A DNA stretch of 29,895 nucleotides from Sphingopyxis macrogoltabida (GCA_003241685.1 QFPJ01000045.1:1-29895); one strand, 5' to 3'. Numbered from the stretch's first letter, positions 8,610 to 16,400 are shown. The notes: a model not told the origin generated them from the sequence alone. Program-made: numbers and translations.

Positions 8610-9745
8610 CCTGCCAGTTCGGCCAGAATCGCGTCGGTGTCCTGGTCGACCGCGGGAATGTCGCGGCGCAGCGCCAGACGTTCGCCGTCGATTTCCAGCG
8701 GCAGTCCGGGCAGCATCGTCGTCTCGCCCGGGGCGATCGACACCGGCACCAGCCCGCCCGACTCCACCAGATGCGGGTCATCGAACAATTCGTCGGGCCG
8801 CGCGATCGGGGCAAAGGGCAGGCCGAGTGCTTCGAGCTTGTCGATCAGCGCCGCGCGCGGCATCGCGGCGAACAGCGCGCGGACTTGCGGCAGGATCACG
8901 TCGCGCGCCTCGACGCGCTGATTGTTGAGCGCGTAAGCCGGATTGCCGCCCAGTTCGTCCAGGTCGAAGGCGGCGCAAAAGGCCTTCCACTGGCCGTCGC
9001 TGACCACGCCGACGAACAACTGTTCGTTCGCATAGGCCGTCTCGAACACGTCGTAGATCGCCCAGGCCGACACGCGCACCGGCATCGGCCGCGCCGCCTC
9101 GCCCGTCACCGCTTTCTGCGCCATATGCTGGCCGACCAGAAACGCGGTGGTTTCGTAAAGCGCGCACTTCACCTCGGCGCCCTTGCCGGTGCGGTGGCGG
9201 CGTTCGAGCGCGGCGAGGATGCCGATGACGCCGAACATGCCGCCGGTGATGTCGACGACCGACGAACCGGCGCGCAGCGGGCGGCCCGGCGGGCCGGTCA
9301 TATAGGCGAGCCCGCCCATCATCTGCGTTACTTCGTCCAGCGCGGTGCGCTGTTCATAGGGGCCTTTCAGGAAGCCCTTGGCCGAACAATAGATCAGGCG
9401 GGGATTCTCGGCCGACAGGGCGTCATAGCCGAGGCCGAGCTTCGCCAGCGTGCCGGGCCGGAAATTCTCGATCAATATGTCCGACCGCGCGGCCAGCTTG
9501 CGCGCGATGCCCAGCCCGCGTTCGGACTTCAGGTCCAGGCACATGCTGCGCTTGTTGCGGTTGAACATCGGGAAATAGCCCGCGCCCGACCCCAGCAATT
9601 TGCGCGTCTGGTCGCCGCCTTCGGGTTCCACCTTGACCACGTCGGCGCCCAGGTCGGCCAGGATCACGCCGACCGACGGCCCCATCACCATGTGCGAAAA
9701 TTCCACGACTTTCAGTCCCGACAGCGGCAAATTTTCTTGATCCAA
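8606..9745 (-). CDS. Class III CoA-transferase (CaiB/BaiF family)
   Basis: A 379-residue family III CoA-transferase, which moves CoA between carboxylic acids through an enzyme-aspartyl anhydride. Visible landmarks are LSGLKVVEFSHMVMGP at the N-terminus, ADLGADVVKVEPEGGD (30-45), ENFRPGTLAKLGLGYD (93-108), the candidate catalytic Asp137 in TALDEVTQMMGG, and GRPLRAGSSVVDITGG. The start is TTG at 9745: an AGGGGA ribosome binding site sits 7 bases ahead, and the next ATG lies inside the conserved N-terminal motif. It is divergent from an HMG-CoA-lyase-like gene with a shared operator between them. The lyase would need a CoA thioester, so this enzyme probably activates a hydroxy-diacid such as a citramalate analogue, with succinyl-CoA as a plausible donor. 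Confidence 0.9.
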   Translation of the reverse strand: MDQENLPLSGLKVVEFSHMVMGPSVGVILADLGADVVKVEPEGGDQTRKLLGSGAGYFPMFNRNKRSMCLDLKSERGLGIARKLAARSDILIENFRPGTLAKLGLGYDALSAENPRLIYCSAKGFLKGPYEQRTALDEVTQMMGGLAYMTGPPGRPLRAGSSVVDITGGMFGVIGILAALERRHRTGKGAEVKCALYETTAFLVGQHMAQKAVTGEAARPMPVRVSAWAIYDVFETAYANEQLFVGVVSDGQWKAFCAAFDLDELGGNPAYALNNQRVEARDVILPQVRALFAAMPRAALIDKLEALGLPFAPIARPDELFDDPHLVESGGLVPVSIAPGETTMLPGLPLEIDGERLALRRDIPAVDQDTDAILAELAG

Positions 9746-9772
9746 TTTCGAATCCCCTACTTGGCACCCCGA

Positions 9773-9800
9773 TAATTTGATATATAGTTAGTACAAATTA
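9773..9800. promoter_or_regulatory. Candidate operator between CoA-transferase and lyase genes
   Basis: TAATTTG (9773-9779) and CAAATTA (9794-9800) form a perfect 7-bp inverted repeat with a 14-bp centre, in an AT-rich island between two divergent genes (30 bp from the TTG start, about 16 bp from the GTG start). Bases 9775-9796 match 18 of 22 positions of the reverse complement of 14171-14192, one of two tandem elements upstream of the LeuCD-like genes. It probably overlaps both promoters and is a candidate binding site for the GntR-type regulator encoded at 13202-13966. Confidence 0.6.
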
Positions 9801-9815
9801 GCAAGGGCTGGATTG

Positions 9816-10775
9816 GTGACGGATCGAAAATCGGCAATCGACATATTGGTCAGTGAGGTCGGACCGCGCGACGGCTTGCAGAGCGTGGCGACGATCATGC
9901 CGACCGACGCGAAAAAGGCGTGGATCGCGGCCGAGGCCGCGGCCGGCGTGCGCGAGATAGAGGTGGGCAGCTTCGTTCCCGCGAAGCTGCTGCCCCAGCT
10001 TGCCGACACCGCCGAAATCGTCGCCTTTGCCAAGACCATCCCCGACCTGACCGTCGCGGTGCTGGTCCCCAATGCGCGCGGGGCGGCGGCGGCGATCGCG
10101 GCGGGCGCGGACAAGATCACCCTGCCGCTGTCGGTGTCCGAAACGCACAGCCTCGCCAATCTGCGCCGCACCCACGACCAGGTGATCGACGAAGCGGCCG
10201 CGATCACGCGCCTGATCCGTGAACAGCCCGCCGGCCGGCGTCCGCATTTCGAAGGCAGCCTGTCAACCGTCTTCGGCTGCACGCTCGAAGGGACGATCGC
10301 CGACGCCCAGATCGAGCGCCTCGCGGCCGCGCTGATGAACGCCGGCTGCGACGAGGTCGGGCTGTCGGACACCACCGGCTATGCCGATCCGTCGGCGGTG
10401 AAGCGCCTGATCAAACTGGTCCGCGGCGTCGTCGGCGACGCGGCGCTGACCGGCATTCACCTGCACAACACGCGCGGGCTGGGGCTCGCCAACGCGCTGG
10501 CGGCGCTCGATGCCGGGCTGACGACGCTCGACGCGTCGCTCGGCGGGATCGGCGGCTGTCCCTTCGCGCCGGGCGCCAGCGGCAATATCGTCACCGAAGA
10601 TCTGGTGTTCATGCTGGAAGCGATGGGGCTGCGCACCGGCATCGATATCGACAAGCTGGTGGAGGTGCGCGGGATTGTCGCCGCCGCGCTACCACAGGAA
10701 GAGATGTTCGGATTTTTGCCCGACGCGAAACTCCCGCTGGGTTTCGCGCCGGCCACGATATTGGAGGCTGCATGA
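9816..10775 (+). CDS. Hydroxymethylglutaryl-CoA lyase family protein
   Basis: A 319-residue TIM-barrel lyase of the HMGL family. Conserved metal and catalytic elements are present: EVGPRDGLQ (Arg18, Asp19), LHLHNTRGLGLAN beginning near His215/His217, and the cysteine loop GGCPFAPGASGNIVTEDL (Cys248). Family members cleave 3-hydroxy-3-carboxyalkyl or 3-hydroxy-3-methylglutaryl CoA esters to an acyl-CoA plus a keto acid; the Chloroflexus (R)-citramalyl-CoA lyase belongs here. Next to a class III CoA-transferase and under the same operator as a LeuCD-like hydratase, a citramalyl-CoA-type substrate is more likely than leucine-derived HMG-CoA. The start may be GTG 9816 (AAGGG 8 bases ahead) or TTG 9813. 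The stop overlaps the next gene's ATG. Confidence 0.9.
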   Translation: MTDRKSAIDILVSEVGPRDGLQSVATIMPTDAKKAWIAAEAAAGVREIEVGSFVPAKLLPQLADTAEIVAFAKTIPDLTVAVLVPNARGAAAAIAAGADKITLPLSVSETHSLANLRRTHDQVIDEAAAITRLIREQPAGRRPHFEGSLSTVFGCTLEGTIADAQIERLAAALMNAGCDEVGLSDTTGYADPSAVKRLIKLVRGVVGDAALTGIHLHNTRGLGLANALAALDAGLTTLDASLGGIGGCPFAPGASGNIVTEDLVFMLEAMGLRTGIDIDKLVEVRGIVAAALPQEEMFGFLPDAKLPLGFAPATILEAA

Positions 10776-11461
10776 TGAGCGAGATTGTCGGGACGCGCAT
10801 GATTTCGGACGGCCGGACCGCGCGCCAGATTTTCGAGGCGGTGATGGCCAATCCCGCCCGGTCGAAATTCGGCTTCGGCGACAGGCTGGCGATCGTCAAC
10901 GTCGATTTCCAGAACGCCTATACGCGCATCGACGAATATAAGACCGCCTATGAAACCGACCCGCGCCAGATCGACTATGCCAACATCATCTCGCGCCTCG
11001 CGCGGGACAGGGGCATGCCGGTGGTCTGGACGCATGTCGCCTATATGGACGATGCCAGCGACGCGGGCGTCTGGGGCACGCGCACCAACACCCCCGACAG
11101 CCTGCAGAATATCAAGGTCGGGTCGCACCGCCACGCTTTCGACGACCGCTGCGACATCGACCCCGCGAAAGACGCCGTCTATACCAAGCGGATGCCGTCG
11201 GCCTTTTTCGAAACGCCGCTGCAAAGCCTGCTCGTCTGGCACAAGGTCGACACGGTGGTGATCACCGGCGGATCGACCTCGGGCTGCGTCCGCGCCACCG
11301 CGGTCGACAGCCTCAGCCGCGGCTATCGCACGATCGTCCCGATCGAAACCTGCGCCGACAAGCATGAAAGTTATCACTTCGCCAACCTCACCGATCTTCA
11401 GCTCAAATATGCCGACGTCGAACCCGTGCAGACGGTGATCGACTGGCTGGAGGCGCGCTGA
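10772..11461 (+). CDS. Isochorismatase-family cysteine amidohydrolase
   Basis: A 229-residue cysteine hydrolase of the isochorismatase fold, closest in pattern to N-carbamoylsarcosine amidohydrolase and maleamate amidase-type enzymes. The triad is visible as Asp45 in VNVDFQNAY, Lys139 in YTKRMPSAFF and Cys172 in GGSTSGCVRATAVDS, followed by the usual KYADV near the C-terminus. Such enzymes hydrolyse a carbamoyl or carboxamide group to ammonia and acid. The ATG at 10772 overlaps the lyase stop (ATGA); ATG 10775 is 7 bases after GGAGG and may be the true start. The gene touches the following deacetylase-like gene (TGATG), so it is part of a tight operon. A half-amide (maleamate-type) substrate is inferred from context. 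Confidence 0.88.
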   Translation: MMSEIVGTRMISDGRTARQIFEAVMANPARSKFGFGDRLAIVNVDFQNAYTRIDEYKTAYETDPRQIDYANIISRLARDRGMPVVWTHVAYMDDASDAGVWGTRTNTPDSLQNIKVGSHRHAFDDRCDIDPAKDAVYTKRMPSAFFETPLQSLLVWHKVDTVVITGGSTSGCVRATAVDSLSRGYRTIVPIETCADKHESYHFANLTDLQLKYADVEPVQTVIDWLEAR

Positions 11462-12249
11462 TGCGCGAGGGCGAAAAGGACCCGGGCCTCTACGATTTCC
11501 GGCCCTATCGCGGCCGGCCGCGTATCGACTGGCCGGACGACAAGCAGGCCGACGTCGTCGGTTACAGCCACCGCGACTATGGCAACCGCGTCGGCCACTG
11601 GCGCATGGCGGATGTGATGAGCAAGCATGGCTTTCCGGGATCGGTCAGCCTGTCGGTGGCGATGTGCGACCATCTGCCGCAGGTCGTGGCCGATGCCAAT
11701 GCGCGCGGCTGGGAGTTTTTCAGCCACGGCATCTACAATACCCGCTACAGCTACGGGATGGACGAGGCGCAGGAGCGCGCGCTGATCGAGGATTCGATCC
11801 GCACCGTGCGCGATGCGACGGGCCAGACGATCAAGGGCTGGCTCGCGCCGGCGCTGACGCATACGCCGCGCACGCTCGACCTGATCGCCGAATATGGCCT
11901 GTCCTATACCTGCGACCTGTATCACGACGACCAGCCAGGCGAGGTGCATGTGAAGACGGGGCGCCTGATCTCCATGCCCTACAGCCTGGAGGTCAACGAC
12001 CATTATGGCTTCTTCGTCTATAATATGAGCCCGCGCGAATATGCCGACACGCTGATCCGCCAGTATCAACGCCTCGCGGCCGAGGGGGGCACGGTGATGT
12101 GCATCCCGCTGCACGCCTATCTGATCGGCCAGCCGCACCGCATCGGCCCGTTCGAGGAGGTGCTGAAGCATATCGCCGCCGACGGCCGGGCATGGATCAC
12201 GCGGTCGGGCGACATCGCCGATCATTATATGCAGCAGGTGACGCCATGA
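11461..12249 (+). CDS. Polysaccharide deacetylase/PuuE-like hydrolase, short form
   Basis: A 262-residue member of the NodB/polysaccharide-deacetylase superfamily, in the branch containing PuuE-type allantoinase and cyclic imide hydrolase. Present motifs are YGNRVGHWRM (40-49), WEFFSHGIYNTR with the conserved His-Gly, GWLAPALTHTPRTLDLIAEYG, CDLYHDDQPG, MPYSLEVND and PLHAYLIGQPHRI. The usual N-terminal strand between WPDDK and the DYGNRVG motif (typically hydrophobic and ending N-x-E) is missing, so the protein is about 30-40 residues short there. The next gene encodes a paralogue that keeps this strand but loses other catalytic residues. The two genes overlap (ATGA), which suggests the products act together. 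Ring-opening of a cyclic amide or imide is the inferred role. Confidence 0.85.
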   Translation: MREGEKDPGLYDFRPYRGRPRIDWPDDKQADVVGYSHRDYGNRVGHWRMADVMSKHGFPGSVSLSVAMCDHLPQVVADANARGWEFFSHGIYNTRYSYGMDEAQERALIEDSIRTVRDATGQTIKGWLAPALTHTPRTLDLIAEYGLSYTCDLYHDDQPGEVHVKTGRLISMPYSLEVNDHYGFFVYNMSPREYADTLIRQYQRLAAEGGTVMCIPLHAYLIGQPHRIGPFEEVLKHIAADGRAWITRSGDIADHYMQQVTP

Positions 12250-13163
12250 GCCTCGATCCCGCCTATCTGACCTATCCGCTGCGCAAGGCTGGGATGGATC
12301 ATGGCTATTACGCCTGGTCGAACATTTTTGAACGCGCGCCGATCGTCTGGCCGTCGGGCAAGCCGGTCGCGGTCGCGATCGTCGTCAACCTCGAATGGTT
12401 CCCGATCCTGCCCAATGACGCGCCGTTTCGCGCGCCGGGCCATATGGTGACGCCCTATCCCGACTATCGCCACTATACCGCGCGCGAATATGGCACGCGC
12501 GTCGGCTTCTACCGGCTGCTCGACGCCTTCGCGCGCGCGGGGGCGCGGGTGTCCGTCGCGGTGAACGGGGCGATCGCCGAACGCTATCCGCGCATCGTCG
12601 CCGACATCGCCGCGGCGGGCCATGAAATCGTCGCCCATTCGACCGACATGAACGGCACCATTGCGTCGGGCCTGCCCGAAGCCGAGGAGCGCGCGCTGAT
12701 CGCGGGGTCGCTCGACATGATCGAACGCGCGTCCGGCCGGCGCCCGCGCGGCTGGATGTCGATCGCCCGGTCGCAATCGTTCAACACGCCGCGCCTGCTC
12801 GTCGAATCCGGGCTCGCCTATATGGCCGACTGGGTGAACGACGAATTGCCCTATCGCTTCGCGACCGGGGCGGGCGACATCGTCAACGTGCCGCTGAACC
12901 ACGAGCTGTCGGACCGCCAGATCATCACCGTTCAGCAGAATTCGGCCGACAGCTATGTCGAACAGATGCGCGACGCGCATGCGCTGCTGGCGGGGGAGGC
13001 GGCGCGCTTCGGCGGGCGGATGCTGCCGCTGAACGTCACGCCCTATATCATCGGGCTGCCCTATCGCATCGACGCGTTCGAACGGCTGCTGTCGTGGCTC
13101 GCGGCCGATGCGGGCACGGCCTTCCATACGATGGGCGAAATCGCCGGCGCGCTGCCCGACTGA
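12246..13163 (+). CDS. Polysaccharide deacetylase/PuuE-like protein, degenerate active site
   Basis: A 305-residue paralogue of the preceding protein. It has the full N-terminal strand WPSGKPVAVAIVVNLEWFP and the conserved EYGTRVGFYRLLD, but several family motifs are altered. The HG motif reads IVAHSTDMNG. The GWLGPGLTET-type segment reads GWMSIARSQSFNTP. PYSxExND reads PLNHELSD. The late histidine in LHPYxIGxPHR is replaced (NVTPYIIGLPYRI, Thr for His). It is therefore probably a non-catalytic or reprogrammed subunit. It starts at the ATGA overlap with the preceding gene and is the last gene of the operon, facing the GntR-type gene. Confidence 0.85.
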   Translation: MSLDPAYLTYPLRKAGMDHGYYAWSNIFERAPIVWPSGKPVAVAIVVNLEWFPILPNDAPFRAPGHMVTPYPDYRHYTAREYGTRVGFYRLLDAFARAGARVSVAVNGAIAERYPRIVADIAAAGHEIVAHSTDMNGTIASGLPEAEERALIAGSLDMIERASGRRPRGWMSIARSQSFNTPRLLVESGLAYMADWVNDELPYRFATGAGDIVNVPLNHELSDRQIITVQQNSADSYVEQMRDAHALLAGEAARFGGRMLPLNVTPYIIGLPYRIDAFERLLSWLAADAGTAFHTMGEIAGALPD

Positions 13164-13190
13164 CCGGCGGCACGGCCAGCACGACCGGGC

Positions 13191-13201
13191 GGGGGGGGGG
13201 G
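13191..13201. repeat. Run of eleven G
   Basis: An uninterrupted G11 lies in the 38-bp gap between the convergent deacetylase-like and GntR-type genes, directly after the GntR-type stop codon (TGA complement at 13202-13204). It is outside both coding regions. Length variation by slippage or a base-calling artefact are both possible. Confidence 0.85.
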
Positions 13202-13966
13202 TCAGATCGGGACGCCGTGCAGGTCGAGCCGGATCTGATAGCGGTCGGGACGGAAATGCGCCTGGATATGCTGGACCGGCCGTTTGTCGGCGTCATAGAC
13301 GGTGCGGCTGACGCGCAGCAGCGCCGATCCGATATCGACCTGCAACGACGACGCGAGTCCCGCGTCGGCCAGCGTCGCGCTGATCGTCTGGTCGGCGGCG
13401 CCGATGCGGATGCCGGCTTCCCGGATCAGCGCCAGCATCGGCGTCTTGCTCAGTGCCGACGGGGTCAGGTTGACGCCCAGCGCGGCGGGAACATGCGTTA
13501 TATAATGGCCCACCGGCGCATCGTCCTGCCAGCGGACGCGGACCGCGCGGACCAGTTCGGTTCCCGGTTCGACATCCAGCAGTTCGGCGATCGGCGCGGC
13601 GGCGGCGACGGTTTCGAGGTCGATCAGCTTGACCTGCGTGTTGCGGCCGAACGCCAGCAGCGATTCCATCGCCTGCTCGATGTCGCCCTCGATCGGCTTT
13701 GCGGCGGGCTGAAAGATGACGATCGTCCCGACGCGCTGCTTGCGCGCGACGAGCCCCGCCTGCGCCAGTTCGTCCAGCGCGCGCCGGGCGGTGATTCGCG
13801 ACACGCCGAAACTCTCCGACAATTCCTGTTCGGTGGGCAATCGCGATCCGACGGCGCGCTCGCCGCTGGCGATCTCGCCGCGGAACTGCAGGAATATCTG
13901 GTGATAGAGCGGCACCGGCTGCAACCGATCGACACCCGTCGCCGCATCCTCGACCCGTCTCGGCAT
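13202..13966 (-). CDS. GntR-family regulator, HutC/UTRA subfamily
   Basis: A protein of about 254 residues with an N-terminal winged helix (PLYHQIFLQFRGEIASGE, then LPTEQELSESFGVSRITARRALDELAQAGLVARKQRVGT) and a C-terminal UTRA ligand-binding domain (ELLDVEPGTELVRAVRVRWQDDAPVGHYITHVP, and later LLRVSRTVYDADKRPVQHIQAHFRPDRYQ). This is typical of HutC-type repressors that release DNA when they bind a pathway metabolite. Possible starts are 13966 (MPRRVEDAA), 13984 and 14017; 13966 is chosen for family-like length and an upstream GGAGACAGGG. The gene sits between the two enzyme groups that share the ATTTG-N14-CAA element, so it is the natural candidate to bind it. Confidence 0.88.
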   Translation of the reverse strand: MPRRVEDAATGVDRLQPVPLYHQIFLQFRGEIASGERAVGSRLPTEQELSESFGVSRITARRALDELAQAGLVARKQRVGTIVIFQPAAKPIEGDIEQAMESLLAFGRNTQVKLIDLETVAAAAPIAELLDVEPGTELVRAVRVRWQDDAPVGHYITHVPAALGVNLTPSALSKTPMLALIREAGIRIGAADQTISATLADAGLASSLQVDIGSALLRVSRTVYDADKRPVQHIQAHFRPDRYQIRLDLHGVPI

Positions 13967-14168
13967 CGAACCCTGTCTCCCCATTGCCGCCCGCCCGCGG
14001 CCGTTACGCCTTGGCATTGCTATGCAATCTATAACAAATCACCGAAAATCAATGCATTTCGATGCGGCAATCGGCGCATCGCGGCGTGCGGCCGCGCGGT
14101 CGTCGCCAGCATGGCAGCGCGCGTGCCGCGATCGATCACCATAAAACTTGCCGCGTTTCAATTTTATG

Positions 14169-14217
14169 TATTGTCCTATCATTATATCAAATATATTGTC
14201 CTATAAATATACCAAAT
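14169..14217. promoter_or_regulatory. Tandem 24-bp elements upstream of the LeuCD-like genes
   Basis: Two direct copies, 14169-14192 and 14194-14217, are identical at 21 of 24 positions and spaced at a 25-bp period. Each begins TATTGTCCTAT and ends CAAAT, with a 14-bp centre between ATTG and CAAAT. The reverse-complement form recurs at 9775-9796. The block lies in the AT-rich part of the GntR/LeuC-like intergenic region, about 45 bp before a small ORF. Apart from this element and the small ORF, 13967-14359 shows no gene. Confidence 0.65.
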
Positions 14218-14261
14218 CGGAGTCGGGCATGAAACCCTGACGCCGGAACGCTAGGGGGACA

Positions 14262-14360
14262 ATGACGGACGACCGGCCTTTGCATGCGGACACCGCCCAA
14301 CGCCTCTCCCGACATCCGGGCGCGTCGGCGACGGGCGCGTGGCCGGAAGGGCAAGCCTGA
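14262..14360 (+). CDS. Small ORF (32 codons) coupled to the LeuC-like gene
   Basis: The ATG at 14262 follows AGGGGG about 5 bases upstream, a stronger ribosome binding site than most in the window. The ORF reads MTDDRPLHADTAQRLSRHP then GASATGAWPEGQA, and its TGA overlaps the LeuC-like ATG (TGATG at 14358-14362). No membrane segment or known domain is seen. It could be a leader peptide that controls translation of the hydro-lyase by coupling, or an incidental ORF. I do not recognise it. Confidence 0.4.
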   Translation: MTDDRPLHADTAQRLSRHPGASATGAWPEGQA

Positions 14361-15769
14361 TGGCGGGCGGCCGCACCCTGTTCGACAAGCTCTGGGCGAT
14401 GCACCGCATCGAACCGATCGACGATTCCACCGACCTGATCCTCGTCGACCGCATCTTGCTGCACGAACGGACCGGGGCGGTGGCGCTGAAAAGCCTGAAG
14501 GCCGCCGGGCGCGCGATAGCGGCGCCGCGCCAGGCCTTCGTCACCATGGATCATGTGGTGGACACGCATCCGGGTCGCACCGACGCCACGATGATCCCGT
14601 CCGGTTCCGCCTTCATCACGGCGACGCGTGACGCCGCGAAGGCGGCCGGGCTCACGATTTTCGATCTGGGCGATCCCGAACAGGGCATCGGCCATGTCAT
14701 TTCGCCCGAACTCGGCATCGTGCTGCCCGGCGCGACGCTGGTGTGTCCCGACAGCCACACCTGTTCGCAGGGCGCGTTGGGCGCGCTGGCGTGGGGCATC
14801 GGGTCGACCGCGGCCGAACATGCGCTCGCGACTTCGACCCTGCGCGTCAAACGGCCGAAAACGATGCGGATCACGGTCGACGGCGCGCTCGCCGCCGGGG
14901 TGACGGCAAAGGATCTGGCGCTGCATCTGCTCGGCCGTTTCGGATCGGGCGGCGGCGCTGGGCATATCGTCGAATATGCCGGATCGGCGGTGCGCGCGCT
15001 CGATGTCGAGGCGCGGCTGACCCTATGCAACATGGCGACCGAGTTCGCTGCTTTTTCCGCGATCATCGCACCCGACGAGAAGGTTTTTTCCTATCTTGCG
15101 GGGCGCCGCTACGCGCCTTCGGGCGCGCAGTGGGATGCCGCGATCGCGTCGTGGCGCGCCCTGCACAGCGACGCGGACGCGGCATTCGATGCCGAACATC
15201 GCATCGACGCGCGCGACGTCGTCCCGATGGTCACATGGGGCATCAGCCCGCAACAGGCGGTGGCCGTGGACCAGCCGGTTCCGGATTTCGCGGCGGTCGC
15301 GGACCGCGATCCGCGCGACCTCCACGACCGGGCGCTCGCCTATATGGATTTGCATCCCGGCATCCGGATGGCCGGACTGCCGATCGATGCCGCCTTTATC
15401 GGATCGTGCACCAACAGCCGCCTGTCCGACCTGCGCCGCGCCGCCGGCCTGCTGCGCGGGCGCAAGGTGGCGCCGGGCGTCATGGCGATCTGCGTGCCGG
15501 GCTCGACCGATGTCCGCCGCCGGGCGGAGGCGGAGGGGATCGACCGCATCTTCATCGACGCCGGTTTCGAATGGCGCGAATCGGGCTGTTCGATGTGCTT
15601 TTTCGCGGGCGGCGAAAATTTCGGGCTGCGGCGGCGCGTCATCAGTTCGACCAACCGCAATTTCGAAAGCCGCCAGGGCCCCGAAACGCGCTCGCACCTC
15701 GCCTCGCCCGAAACGGTCGCGGCGTCGGCGATCGCCGGCGCCATCGCCGATCCGCGGGGGGCGATGTGA
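14360..15769 (+). CDS. LeuC-like hydro-lyase large subunit (aconitase superfamily)
   Basis: A 469-residue aconitase-superfamily large subunit of isopropylmalate isomerase type. The three [4Fe-4S] cysteines are visible: Cys350 in GSCTNSRLSDLRRAAG and Cys410/Cys413 in SGCSMCFFAGGENF. The substrate/cluster segment PDSHTCSQGALGALAWGIGSTAAEHAL (about 130-156) and STNRNFESRQG are conserved. ATG 14360 follows GGAAGGG by 8 bases. GTG 14339 is a less likely start. The small-subunit gene follows with an overlap. Position inside the lyase/CoA-transferase regulon, without leuB or leuA, argues against leucine biosynthesis and for hydration of a maleate-type acid (citraconate, maleate or a dialkylmaleate), a known activity of LeuCD paralogues. 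Confidence 0.88.
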   Translation: MAGGRTLFDKLWAMHRIEPIDDSTDLILVDRILLHERTGAVALKSLKAAGRAIAAPRQAFVTMDHVVDTHPGRTDATMIPSGSAFITATRDAAKAAGLTIFDLGDPEQGIGHVISPELGIVLPGATLVCPDSHTCSQGALGALAWGIGSTAAEHALATSTLRVKRPKTMRITVDGALAAGVTAKDLALHLLGRFGSGGGAGHIVEYAGSAVRALDVEARLTLCNMATEFAAFSAIIAPDEKVFSYLAGRRYAPSGAQWDAAIASWRALHSDADAAFDAEHRIDARDVVPMVTWGISPQQAVAVDQPVPDFAAVADRDPRDLHDRALAYMDLHPGIRMAGLPIDAAFIGSCTNSRLSDLRRAAGLLRGRKVAPGVMAICVPGSTDVRRRAEAEGIDRIFIDAGFEWRESGCSMCFFAGGENFGLRRRVISSTNRNFESRQGPETRSHLASPETVAASAIAGAIADPRGAM

Positions 15770-16389
15770 TGGATCCCTTCACCGTGCTGACCGCCATCGC
15801 CGCGCCGCTGATCCGCGACAATGTCGACACCGACGCGATCATTCCCTCGCGCGAGATGCGGTCGGTGTCGAAGGCGGGGCTGGCCGACGGGCTGTTCGCG
15901 GGCTGGCGCTACCGGGCGATCGGCTCGCGCGATCCCGACCCGGCGTTCATCCTGAACGACCCGCGCTTCGCGCCCGCTCGCATCCTGCTGTCCGGCGCCA
16001 ATTTCGGATGCGGGTCCAGCCGCGAACATGCCGCCTGGGCGCTCGCCGAATATGGGTTTCGTGCGATCCTGGCGTCGTCGTTCAACCCGATTTTCCGGTC
16101 GAATTGCGTCAACAACGGCATCGTCCCGGTCGAACTGGCCGGCGAAGCCATCGCGCGCATCGCCGGGTCGCTGGGCGACCGGCCCGCCGATCATCCGGTC
16201 ACCGTCGACCTGTCGGCGTGCACCGTGACGACCGCGGCCGCCGACCGCTGGCCCTTCGTCATCGATGCCGAGGCGCGGCAGATGCTGCTCGGCGGCATGG
16301 ACGCCATCGAACTGACGCTGACGCGCCGCCCCGCCATCGCCGCGATGCGCGACGCGGATCGCGCGGTGCGGCCCTGGATTTATTTATAG
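15769..16389 (+). CDS. LeuD-like hydro-lyase small subunit
   Basis: A 206-residue partner of the preceding protein, the swivelling domain of the aconitase superfamily. Diagnostic segments are RDNVDTDAIIPSREM (16-30), SGANFGCGSSREHAAWAL (about 79-96) and SFNPIFRSNCVNNGIVPV. The ATG overlaps the large-subunit stop (TGATG at 15767-15771), so equimolar synthesis is expected. The segment after the NVDTD motif (RSVSKAGLADGLFAGWRY) differs from the FLKxIxRTGF consensus of biosynthetic LeuD. This region recognises the substrate side chain in LeuD proteins, so the change suggests a different substrate. The gene is followed by about 90 bp before the TonB receptor. Confidence 0.88.
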   Translation: MDPFTVLTAIAAPLIRDNVDTDAIIPSREMRSVSKAGLADGLFAGWRYRAIGSRDPDPAFILNDPRFAPARILLSGANFGCGSSREHAAWALAEYGFRAILASSFNPIFRSNCVNNGIVPVELAGEAIARIAGSLGDRPADHPVTVDLSACTVTTAAADRWPFVIDAEARQMLLGGMDAIELTLTRRPAIAAMRDADRAVRPWIYL

Positions 16390-16400
16390 ACATATAACAA

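Noticed and set aside
9816..10775. mvaB of leucine degradation.
   Set aside because: None of the usual partners (isovaleryl-CoA dehydrogenase, methylcrotonyl-CoA carboxylase, methylglutaconyl-CoA hydratase) is nearby; the neighbours suggest another CoA ester.
14229..14240. Minimal ORF ATG-AAA-CCC-TGA upstream of the small ORF.
   Set aside because: Three codons are too few to distinguish from chance, although a GGAG lies ahead of it.
14360..16389. Ordinary leucine-biosynthesis leuCD.
   Set aside because: No leuA/leuB neighbours, the same operator as a CoA-transferase/lyase operon, and a changed substrate-recognition segment in the LeuD-like protein. Not excluded, but less likely, so no gene symbol was given.
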